A stretch of DNA of 12,949 nt from Odoribacter sp. (GTDB lineage: Bacteria > Bacteroidota > Bacteroidia > Bacteroidales > Marinifilaceae): positions 1-12,949 of the forward strand of contig JAHHTT010000061.1 in assembly GCA_020024465.1 (NCBI GenBank), given 5' to 3'. Of this stretch, positions 1 through 5,618 are shown one piece after another. Position 1 is the stretch's first letter. The number at the start of each line of letters is the position of its first letter. Position numbers and translations under genes: made by a program. The notes under the pieces are model-generated. The model did no database searches. It saw nothing but the letters and a program-made list of their open reading frames with translations, and was not told the DNA's origin.

Positions 1-12
1 CGCCGAATTCCG

Positions 13-48
13 GAGAGAGTTACTGTAAAGTGACTCTCTCTTTTTTTT
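13..48 (+). terminator. Intrinsic terminator of an upstream gene outside the window
   Basis: Positions 13-24 pair with 29-40 over 12 bp, including one G-U pair, around a GTAA loop, and are followed by eight T (41-48). The T-run lies only on the + side, so this ends a + strand transcript whose gene lies before base 1. Confidence 0.85.
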
Positions 49-131
49 GCCGGATTATTTGTGTTTTTATATTGCCTTTTTATGAATGTTTACAACGTAA
101 TTCTGATTATAAGAATGGTGTAATGTGGCGG

Positions 132-162
132 AAAATACTGTCTGTTTTTCAGACAGTATTTT
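132..162 (-). terminator. Terminator of nadE, possibly bidirectional
   Basis: A perfect 13-bp inverted repeat (132-144 with 150-162) surrounds a five-base loop. The outer pairs are A-T, so each strand shows a short T-tract at the end of its 3' arm. It lies 20 bp beyond the nadE stop codon, which makes nadE the natural client. It could also stop residual + strand transcription. Confidence 0.75.
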
Positions 163-181
163 TGTGTTTGAATTATATGAG

Positions 182-1750
182 TTAAAAAGGAAATCTTCTG
201 CCACTACCAAAGGCTTTTTTAGAAATTTTGATGATAGGCGGGCATTGGGCTCGTTTGTAATCATTGCGTTGCACCATGCTGATTACTTTGTTGACAATGT
301 CTTCAGGATTACCTTGTCGGATGATGTCTTCGCCTGACGCATTTTCTTCGAGGTATAGTTTTAAAATTCTATCCAATTGCCTGTATTCCGGGAGGGAGTC
401 TTGATCTTTTTGATCTGGACGCAACTCTGCCGAAGGTGCTTTGGTGATGGTGTTTTGGGGTATAATTTCACGATTCCGGTTTATATATTCCGCCAGTTCG
501 TAGACTTCTGTTTTATATACGTCTCCTAATGAACCTAATGAGCCGCAGAGGTCTCCGTAAAGAGTGCCGTAACCAACGGATGCTTCGCTTTTGTTGGAGG
601 TGTTAAGTGCTATATACCCATATTTGTTTGATATGGCCATAACCAGCATTCCTCGAGTCCTTGCCTGGAGATTTTCTTCTGCTACGTTAAAGGGCTGATC
701 TTTAAATAATGGTTGCAATGCATTTAAATATTGATCATAAATGTCCTTGATTGCAATGGTTGTATGTGGCATTTGCAGGTTTTGTGCCAAAGTTTCTGCA
801 TCAGATATAGAATGATCTGTAGAATAACGGGATGGCATTAGTAGCCCCATTACGTTTTGAGGACCTAATGCTTCTACAGCTAAGGCTGCTACGACAGCCG
901 AGTCTATGCCTCCGGAAAGACCTAGGATGGCTTTTTCGAAGTTGTGTTTTTCAAAATAGTCCTTGATTCCAAAGCAGAGTGCTTTATGCATTAGAGCTAT
1001 TTTTTCTTTTTGATAAAATGGTAATGATGTTATCGAGCCAAATTTGTTGGTGTCGATTATTTGGAAGTCTTCGTCAAATTCCTTTAGTTGATAGACCAGT
1101 TTACCTTTATAGTTATAAGCAGCACAGTTTCCATCGAATAGTACGGATGTATATCCACCGAAATGGTTTACTGCAATAATGTTTTTATTATATTTTTGGG
1201 CAAGTCTTGAAAGAATATGATGACGTTCTGTTTGACTCTCTACGGTAAAGGGAGTCATTCCCATCAGGATAACAAAACTGTCGTTTTTATCAATAAATTC
1301 TGATTCATATTCATCAAAGATGATGCGGATATTTTGATTTTTATATCGGATGGAGGTATTATCTTCTCCTGCTATAAAATAGCGGCTTTCGTTGAAAATG
1401 TCATAGTCACTCAATATATTTTTATGTACGCCGTCAATGACTTCTCCATTTTGAATGAAGTAGGCGGAATTGTACATGATACCATTGGTTTTATCCAAAT
1501 TGGGGCCGCCGATGATTGCGGCAATCGAGGTACATTCAAGAGCTATTTTTTCTATTGCAAACCGACAGTTGTTGATAAAATCTTCTCTTTCCAGCCAGTC
1601 TTGTGGGAGAGCTCCGCAAATGGCCAATTCTGGAAAAATGATAAGTTCTGCTTTTTCGTTCTGAGCTTTGCGGATCGCTGTGATTATTTTGATTGTGTTT
1701 GCAGTGATATCACCCGTTTTATAATTGATTTGGGGAATGGCTATTCTCAT
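182..1750 (-). CDS. nadE: Glutamine-type NAD+ synthetase with a probably inactive glutaminase domain
   Basis: This gene catalyses the last step of NAD synthesis, amidating deamido-NAD with ATP in the cytosol. The 522-residue protein has an N-terminal nitrilase/glutaminase domain (about 1-235) and a C-terminal synthetase domain (about 245-520). The synthetase half looks intact: the PP-loop SGGIDS is at 279-284, NTSNKSE at 384-390 and the KAPSAELRP segment at 438-446. In the amidase half the glutamate of FPEL (E41) and the lysine of VHKN (K110) are present. The usual ICED nucleophile motif instead reads IFDE, with Phe145 (codon at 1316-1318 on the minus strand) in the cysteine position, and the following NAS-type segment reads GMT. 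I infer that it uses free ammonia or a partner amidotransferase. The ATG at 1750 is preceded by an A-rich stretch with no Shine-Dalgarno. The gene is monocistronic and divergent from the folate cyclo-ligase gene. Family assignment is firm; loss of glutaminase is inferred from one motif. Confidence 0.95.
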   Translation of the reverse strand: MRIAIPQINYKTGDITANTIKIITAIRKAQNEKAELIIFPELAICGALPQDWLEREDFINNCRFAIEKIALECTSIAAIIGGPNLDKTNGIMYNSAYFIQNGEVIDGVHKNILSDYDIFNESRYFIAGEDNTSIRYKNQNIRIIFDEYESEFIDKNDSFVILMGMTPFTVESQTERHHILSRLAQKYNKNIIAVNHFGGYTSVLFDGNCAAYNYKGKLVYQLKEFDEDFQIIDTNKFGSITSLPFYQKEKIALMHKALCFGIKDYFEKHNFEKAILGLSGGIDSAVVAALAVEALGPQNVMGLLMPSRYSTDHSISDAETLAQNLQMPHTTIAIKDIYDQYLNALQPLFKDQPFNVAEENLQARTRGMLVMAISNKYGYIALNTSNKSEASVGYGTLYGDLCGSLGSLGDVYKTEVYELAEYINRNREIIPQNTITKAPSAELRPDQKDQDSLPEYRQLDRILKLYLEENASGEDIIRQGNPEDIVNKVISMVQRNDYKRAQCPPIIKISKKAFGSGRRFPF

Positions 1751-1789
1751 AATTTTTTATTCTTTTATGTTGAAATTTTCTATTTAGTT

Positions 1790-1797
1790 TATCTTTG
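1790..1797 (+). promoter_or_regulatory. Candidate -7 box for the folate cyclo-ligase gene
   Basis: TATCTTTG fits the Bacteroidota TAnnTTTG element exactly and lies 70 bp before the ATG at 1868. A TTG at 1770-1772 is the nearest -33 candidate, with a 17-bp spacer that is shorter than the usual 19-21. Confidence 0.55.
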
Positions 1798-1802
1798 CAG
1801 AA

Positions 1803-1810
1803 CAAAAATA
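1803..1810 (-). promoter_or_regulatory. Candidate -7 box of the nadE promoter
   Basis: On the minus strand this reads TATTTTTG, matching TAnnTTTG, about 50 bp before the nadE start. I see no good TTTG -33 element at 19-21 bp, so the assignment rests on the -7 box and its position. Confidence 0.4.
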
Positions 1811-1867
1811 TAGAAAATAACCGTGAACGGTACTGTTGTGCTGACAAATTTAATGAGATAAAGCTAT

Positions 1868-2404
1868 ATGGATAAAAAAGAAATTCGTAGAGAAATCCGG
1901 GAGTTAAAGAAACAGTATCCTTTGGATGAAAAGAAACGGATGTCTGTATCTGTTTGGAATCAGGTGGAGCAAGATAGATTATTTTTAAAGGCAAAGACTG
2001 TCTTGGCTTACTGGTCTATGGAGGATGAAGTATTTACTCATGATTTTGTGACCCATTGGGCTGATAAAAAGACATTTTTGTTGCCTTGTGTGCGTGGTAA
2101 TGAGTTAGATATTCGTTATTTTGACGGAGAGGAGAAACTTGAACCGGGAGAAGGATATGCGATACCGGAACCTGTAGGAGAACTTTTTGAAGATTTAGAT
2201 AAGATTGATGTCATTCTAGTCCCTGGTGTTGCTTTTGATGTCTATGGTAACCGTTTAGGGCGTGGTAAGGGGTATTATGATAAGATATTAAAACAGACAA
2301 AAGCTTATAAAATGGGATTATGTTTTAATTTTCAGTTTATTGAAAGAGTCCCGACTGAAGAGCACGATGTAAAAATGGATAAGGTGGTGGTAAGTGGGAA
2401 ATAA
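1868..2404 (+). CDS. ygfA: 5-formyltetrahydrofolate cyclo-ligase (MTHFS family)
   Basis: This enzyme converts 5-formyltetrahydrofolate to 5,10-methenyltetrahydrofolate using ATP, returning a dead-end folate to one-carbon metabolism in the cytosol. The 178-residue protein has the usual family length. An N-terminal basic helix (KKEIRREIRELKK, 3-15) is followed by VLAYWSMEDEVFT (45-57). The diagnostic C-terminal ATP/folate-binding block has PGVAFD at 119-124 and NRLGRGKGYYD at 128-138. The ATG at 1868 follows an A/G-rich stretch without a clear Shine-Dalgarno. The gene stands alone: nadE diverges upstream and the ECF sigma gene converges 14 bp downstream. I see no hairpin terminator in that short gap. 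The E. coli homologue is called ygfA or fau. Confidence 0.93.
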   Translation: MDKKEIRREIRELKKQYPLDEKKRMSVSVWNQVEQDRLFLKAKTVLAYWSMEDEVFTHDFVTHWADKKTFLLPCVRGNELDIRYFDGEEKLEPGEGYAIPEPVGELFEDLDKIDVILVPGVAFDVYGNRLGRGKGYYDKILKQTKAYKMGLCFNFQFIERVPTEEHDVKMDKVVVSGK

Positions 2405-2418
2405 GGAAAGAGGGAGGC

Positions 2419-2889
2419 TTATAAGTCGTTTTTCAGAGCATTTCTGATTTTGGCATAGGCCTCTTTTTTGTAATACTTTACAGTATTAAGATTCATGTCA
2501 AGTTCGTTGGAAATATCTTCAACAGAATATCCTTGAATTGTTAAGATTATGATTTTCCGTTCTTGGAACGGTAATTTGTCAATGTATTCATATATATAAT
2601 CGTGTGTATCTATTATTGCCATCTGTGTATATGCTTCGGATTGTACTTCTGTATATATTGGTCTTTGGTTACGCAGAAAATTAAGACACAGGTTTTTGAC
2701 TGTATTATATAGATACGAGCGTTGAGATGCTTCCGACTCTTCGGTTACGAGGAGGTCATAGCAGTTGACAAATGCTTGATGTACCATATCTTCTGCATCG
2801 TGTGGGCAGTAGCGTTTGGCGTATAGACATAATTCATGCTTGAGTCGGCAATATAATTGTTTTAATATGGTGTTACGTGTGTCAGACAT
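2419..2889 (-). CDS. Small ECF-type RNA polymerase sigma factor
   Basis: The product is a 156-residue sigma-70 family protein of the extracytoplasmic function type, which directs RNA polymerase to alternative promoters. A sigma2 region spans about 10-75, with AEDMVHQAF at 32-40 in the core-binding helix and NTVKNLCLNFLRN at 62-74 in the promoter-melting part. A sigma4 helix-turn-helix spans about 103-153, with LPFQERKIIIL at 106-116 and the recognition helix around LNTVKYYKKEAYAKIR (134-149). It is somewhat shorter than typical Bacteroidota ECF factors. No anti-sigma (FecR-like or otherwise) and no SusC/SusD-type target gene is adjacent, so its signal and regulon cannot be read from context. 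The ATG at 2889 leaves only a short leader after the candidate -7 box at 2911-2918. It converges on the cyclo-ligase gene. Confidence 0.9.
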   Translation of the reverse strand: MSDTRNTILKQLYCRLKHELCLYAKRYCPHDAEDMVHQAFVNCYDLLVTEESEASQRSYLYNTVKNLCLNFLRNQRPIYTEVQSEAYTQMAIIDTHDYIYEYIDKLPFQERKIIILTIQGYSVEDISNELDMNLNTVKYYKKEAYAKIRNALKNDL

Positions 2890-2910
2890 ATTGGCATTTA
2901 TCTATAGCGA

Positions 2911-2918
2911 CAAATATA
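2911..2918 (-). promoter_or_regulatory. Candidate -7 box of the ECF sigma gene
   Basis: The minus strand reads TATATTTG, matching TAnnTTTG, 22 bp before the ATG. No TTTG lies at the expected -33 distance, so the upstream element may be weak or read by another sigma factor. Confidence 0.45.
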
Positions 2919-2967
2919 GAAATCATTTATACACGGTGTCTGTTATCTGTAAGAAATTTGACGGAGT

Positions 2968-3026
2968 TAGCATTAAGAAATAAAAAAACGGGGTTATAAA
3001 CCCCGTTTTTTTATTTCTTAATGCTA
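2968..3026 (-). terminator. Long palindromic terminator of the ferredoxin gene
   Basis: Positions 2968-2993 are perfectly complementary to 3001-3026 (26 bp). Two further A-T pairs close into the TTATAAA centre. The CGGGG/CCCCG core is flanked by A7/T7, so both strands end in a U-tract. It begins 6 bp after the ferredoxin stop. The extra outer complement (about 14 bp beyond the T7) is far longer than termination needs. Confidence 0.85.
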
Positions 3027-3031
3027 CTATC

Positions 3032-3202
3032 TTAAGCTTGTTTGATAGCTTCAACAGGACATTGTGCAGCACAAGTTCCACAGTCAGTACAAGCATTAGC
3101 ATCGATTTCATAGTGTTCAGCACCCATAGAAATTGCACCTACAGGGCATTCTCCTTCGCATGAACCGCAAGCGATACAGTCATCAGATATTACGTAAGCC
3201 AT
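3032..3202 (-). CDS. Two-cluster [4Fe-4S] ferredoxin
   Basis: This is a 56-residue cytosolic electron carrier of the bacterial (clostridial-type) ferredoxin family. Two cluster motifs with the CxxCxxCxxxCP pattern are visible, with cysteines at 9, 12, 15, 19 and at 38, 41, 44, 48. By family rule the first three of each set and the last of the other set ligate each cube. The protein starts MAYVISDDC and ends EAIKQA. The length is normal for the family. Such ferredoxins commonly serve pyruvate:ferredoxin oxidoreductase, Rnf and related anaerobic reactions, but no partner gene is adjacent. The ATG at 3202 is preceded by an A/T-rich leader and a candidate -7 box at 3233-3240. The gene is monocistronic with its own strong terminator. 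Codon choice (GCT, GGT, TGT, GAA) suggests high expression. Confidence 0.95.
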   Translation of the reverse strand: MAYVISDDCIACGSCEGECPVGAISMGAEHYEIDANACTDCGTCAAQCPVEAIKQA

Positions 3203-3232
3203 TATTTATAGTTTTATTGATTAATAATGCGA

Positions 3233-3240
3233 CAAAAATA
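3233..3240 (-). promoter_or_regulatory. Candidate -7 box of the ferredoxin promoter
   Basis: The minus strand reads TATTTTTG, an exact TAnnTTTG match, 31 bp before the ferredoxin ATG. Upstream the minus strand is a T-rich run with TTTC rather than a clean TTTG near -33. Confidence 0.55.
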
Positions 3241-3356
3241 TAACCAATATTTGAAAGAAAAAAACTTTTTAGATGTTTTCTCAAATAAATAAAGAGTACA
3301 ATGTAATATTCTTTTTAAATATATTTTGTTACAAGCTGTTTTTGAAAGAATATTTG

Positions 3357-3364
3357 TATCTTTG
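3357..3364 (+). promoter_or_regulatory. -7 box of the rplY operon promoter
   Basis: TATCTTTG followed by CAC matches the strongest form of the Bacteroidota -7 element. It sits 106 bp before the rplY ATG, so the operon mRNA should begin near 3371 with a leader of about 100 nt. A clean -33 TTTG is not visible at the right distance. Confidence 0.65.
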
Positions 3365-3370
3365 CACTCC

Positions 3371-3470
3371 GAATATGGGGGTATTTTTATAATCGTGTGA
3401 TGGGAAAACAAACTGGCTTAGAACCCCCAGAGTTAAAGTCTGTTTTTGAGTAGCACAAAAATAATTTGTT
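3371..3470 (+). promoter_or_regulatory. Structured leader of the rplY operon, possibly autoregulatory
   Basis: The predicted 5' untranslated region contains a complementary pair, TGGGGGT (3376-3382) with ACCCCCA (3423-3429), enclosing 40 nt. A competing small hairpin, CTGG (3413-3416) with CCAG (3427-3430), shares part of the same 3' arm. Ribosomal protein genes often have leaders that bind their own product, and E. coli L25 represses its own translation. That this leader binds L25 is inference. The last 40 nt before the ATG are A/T-rich, with no Shine-Dalgarno. Confidence 0.4.
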
Positions 3471-4040
3471 ATGCAAATTTTTGAATTACAGGGAGAATTA
3501 AGAACTGATTTAGGAAAGAAAGCAACTAATGCTCTGCGTGCAGAAGGTAAAGTGCCTTGCGTTTTATATGGAGGAAAGGAAAATATTCACTTTGCAGTAG
3601 TAGAGAAAGATTTGCAGAAGTTGTTATATACTCCGATTGTGTATATCGTGAAATTGACAATTAATGGAACAGCTTACGAAGCTGTTATGCGTGAAATTCA
3701 ATTTCATCCGGTTAGCGATCGCGTATTACACATGGATTTTTATCAGATTACACAAGACAAACCTGTCGTGATGGAGGTTCCTGTTAAATTACATGGATTT
3801 GCTGAAGGTGTTCAGGCTGGTGGTAAATTGTCATTGGTCGTTAGAAAACTGAAAGTAAGAGCTATCCCTGCAAACTTACCGGGAGAAATTAATATTGATG
3901 TTACCAATTTAGGATTGGGTAAGTCTGTGAAAGTTAAAGATCTATCTTTTGATAATTTTGAAATTGTAAATGCGAAGGAAGTGGTAATTGCACAGATTAA
4001 ATTGACTCGTGCTGCCCGTGCTGCTCAGGAAGCAAAATAA
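3471..4040 (+). CDS. rplY: 50S ribosomal protein L25, long CTC form
   Basis: L25/CTC binds 5S rRNA in the central protuberance of the 50S subunit. The 189-residue protein is the two-domain form: an N-terminal L25 beta-barrel (about 1-92, with LRTDLGKKATNALRAEGKVP at 10-29 and FHPVSDRVLHMDFYQI at 78-93) and a C-terminal TL5-like beta domain (about 98-178). A short Ala/Arg-rich tail follows. E. coli L25 has only the first domain. It is the first gene of a + strand operon, with pth starting 10 nt after its stop. The ATG at 3471 is the only start that keeps the full L25 domain. The ~100-nt leader suggests control at the RNA level. Confidence 0.95.
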   Translation: MQIFELQGELRTDLGKKATNALRAEGKVPCVLYGGKENIHFAVVEKDLQKLLYTPIVYIVKLTINGTAYEAVMREIQFHPVSDRVLHMDFYQITQDKPVVMEVPVKLHGFAEGVQAGGKLSLVVRKLKVRAIPANLPGEINIDVTNLGLGKSVKVKDLSFDNFEIVNAKEVVIAQIKLTRAARAAQEAK

Positions 4041-4050
4041 TCGAGAGTTT

Positions 4051-4617
4051 ATGAAGTATCTTATTGTAGGGTTAGGTAATATTGGCCCAGAATATCAGGA
4101 TACACGACATAATATCGGATTTAGAGTGTTGGACGCCTTTGCTAAGGCGTCCAATGCTGTTTTTGAAGATAAGCGTTATGGAGCTGTATGTGAGGTGAAA
4201 GTCAAAGGACGGACTTTGATTTTGTTGAAACCAAATACGTATATGAACTTGAGCGGTAAGGCTGTGAGTTATTGGATGCAGAAGGAAAAAATAGCCTTGG
4301 AAAATTTGTTGGTAATTCTGGACGATTTGGCTTTGCCGTTTGGTACTCTTCGTCTGCGTGGTCAAGGGAGTGATGGAGGACATAATGGTTTGAAAAATAT
4401 CAATGCGCTCTTGAATACGACCGGATATGCTCGTCTGCGTTATGGTATTGGTAATGATTTTTTGAAAGGGCAACAAGTGGATTATGTGTTGGGTGTTTGG
4501 GATGAAAAAGAAAAAGAAGCATTGCCTGAATTATTGAAGAGAGGTGGCGGAATTATTGTTGATTTTGTTTTGCAAGGAATTGCTCGGACGATGAATGTTT
4601 ATAATACGAAGAAATAA
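4051..4617 (+). CDS. pth: Peptidyl-tRNA hydrolase
   Basis: Pth cleaves the ester bond of peptidyl-tRNAs released prematurely from ribosomes, recycling tRNA. The 188-residue length is normal. Recognised active-site positions are N10 and H20 in the N-terminal motif (VGLGN then DTRHNIGF), the NTYMNLSGKAV block at 62-72, D91 in ILDDLALP, and the GGHNGLKNI segment at 109-117. I start at the ATG at 4051, which gives the canonical MKYLIVGLGN. An in-frame ATG at 4009 lies inside rplY and would add 14 residues with no family counterpart. The gene is second in the operon, with short gaps of 10 and 11 nt on either side, so it is probably co-transcribed with rplY and hslR. Confidence 0.96.
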   Translation: MKYLIVGLGNIGPEYQDTRHNIGFRVLDAFAKASNAVFEDKRYGAVCEVKVKGRTLILLKPNTYMNLSGKAVSYWMQKEKIALENLLVILDDLALPFGTLRLRGQGSDGGHNGLKNINALLNTTGYARLRYGIGNDFLKGQQVDYVLGVWDEKEKEALPELLKRGGGIIVDFVLQGIARTMNVYNTKK

Positions 4618-4628
4618 TTAGATAAGAT

Positions 4629-5024
4629 ATGGCGGAAGAAAAGGTGAGAATTGATAAATGGCTTTGGGCGGTTAGAATTTTTAAAACACGTTCACAGGCT
4701 GCGGAGGAATGTACCAAGGGGCATGTATCTATTGGTGCTGTACATGTGAAGCCTTCTCGCGAATTGAAGGGAGGGGAAATAGTGAAAGTTAGAATTTCGC
4801 CAATCGAAAGACATTATTTAGTGAAGAAACTTACGGTGAAGCGGATGTCTGCACAGTTGGCCGTCGATTTTGTTGAGGATGTGACTCCACCTGAGACTTT
4901 GTCACTTTTAAATGCCGTGAAGGCTTATGGTTTTGAATATCGTCCTCGAGGTTTGGGACGTCCTACCAAAAAAGACCGGCGAATGATTGATAGGCTGAAA
5001 GCCGGAGATGATGAAGATTTTTGA
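4629..5024 (+). CDS. hslR: Hsp15-like S4-domain RNA-binding protein
   Basis: Hsp15 (HslR) binds free 50S subunits that still carry a nascent chain on tRNA, and helps recycle them. The 131-residue protein has an S4 RNA-binding domain at about 6-65, beginning VRIDKWLWAVRIFKTRSQA and including GHVSIGAVHVKPSRELKGGE (31-50). A basic C-terminal tail contains RGLGRPTKKDRRMIDRLK (107-124), typical of this family. Its substrate in E. coli (50S plus peptidyl-tRNA) overlaps the substrate of Pth, encoded 11 nt upstream, so the operon context supports a translation-rescue role. The B. subtilis relative RqcP acts in alanine tailing, but no RqcH gene is visible here. DUF4924 follows after 24 nt. Confidence 0.92.
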   Translation: MAEEKVRIDKWLWAVRIFKTRSQAAEECTKGHVSIGAVHVKPSRELKGGEIVKVRISPIERHYLVKKLTVKRMSAQLAVDFVEDVTPPETLSLLNAVKAYGFEYRPRGLGRPTKKDRRMIDRLKAGDDEDF

Positions 5025-5048
5025 TTTTTTTATTTAAAAACAACTACA

Positions 5049-5600
5049 GTGTTAATTGCGCGCGCCAAAAAAAAGAGTAATATTGCCGAGTATATTTTGT
5101 ATATGTGGCAGATTGAGGATATGTTACGGGCATTGAATTTGGATATGGAACTGGTAGATCGTCATATCGTTGCAGGATTTCAGGTTGATGAACATACATT
5201 TCGTGAAATTCATGATTGGTATGATAATTTAATCGCTATCATGAAAAAGGAAAAAGTGGAAACAAAAGGTCATATTCAGGCGTTGAAGAATACGATGAAT
5301 GAGTTGACGGAATTGCACTTTTTTTTGCTGCATAAAGCACATGATCAGCGTTATCAGCAATTGGTAACGATGGCTGCCGGTAATTTGGTGGAATTCCGTC
5401 ATAAGGCAGAAGCAGGTAATGAGATTTCGGATGTTGAATTGGCGATGAACGGACTTTATGGAAATCTGTTATTCCGTTTGCAAAAAAAAGAGCTAAGTCC
5501 TGAAACCGCAGCTGCAATGGGATCTTTTGGAAAAATGATTGCATATCTGGCTGCTCGATATAAACAGATGGAGGAGGAAGAGAAAATAAATTTTGAGTAA
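5049..5600 (+). CDS. DUF4924 family protein of unknown function
   Basis: I recognise this 183-residue protein as the Bacteroidota-specific DUF4924 family, whose function is unknown to me. It begins LIARAKKKSNIAEYILYMWQ (2-21) and is predicted to be almost wholly alpha-helical and soluble, with no signal peptide or membrane span. Conserved-looking aromatic and acidic positions include W20, E23, D24, W57 and Y58, and it ends in an acidic helix (MEEEEKINFE). The start is GTG at 5049; no ATG is available that keeps the family-typical N terminus. It lies 24 nt after hslR and 18 nt before the next gene, so it is fourth in the rplY operon. By association it may act in translation or ribosome maintenance, but that is only inference. 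Confidence 0.85.
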   Translation: MLIARAKKKSNIAEYILYMWQIEDMLRALNLDMELVDRHIVAGFQVDEHTFREIHDWYDNLIAIMKKEKVETKGHIQALKNTMNELTELHFFLLHKAHDQRYQQLVTMAAGNLVEFRHKAEAGNEISDVELAMNGLYGNLLFRLQKKELSPETAAAMGSFGKMIAYLAARYKQMEEEEKINFE

Positions 5601-5618
5601 GCTATAAACTATTATTTT

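Noticed and set aside
1334..1813. 159-codon + strand open frame opposite nadE
   Set aside because: It lies antisense to the well-conserved nadE frame, has Phe/Cys-rich composition typical of antisense frames and shows no recognisable domain.
1719..1994. 91-codon minus-strand frame overlapping the nadE start and the cyclo-ligase gene
   Set aside because: It overlaps two recognised genes in other frames and shows no domain.
2923..3138. 71-codon minus-strand frame across the ferredoxin gene
   Set aside because: It runs out of frame through the ferredoxin coding region and then through its terminator palindrome.
4009..4050. Upstream in-frame ATG for pth
   Set aside because: It lies within rplY and adds 14 residues absent from the family; the ATG at 4051 gives the canonical N terminus.
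4072..4476. 134-codon minus-strand frame opposite pth
   Set aside because: It is fully antisense to pth, with Ser/Thr/Ile/Gln-rich low-complexity composition and no promoter or family match.
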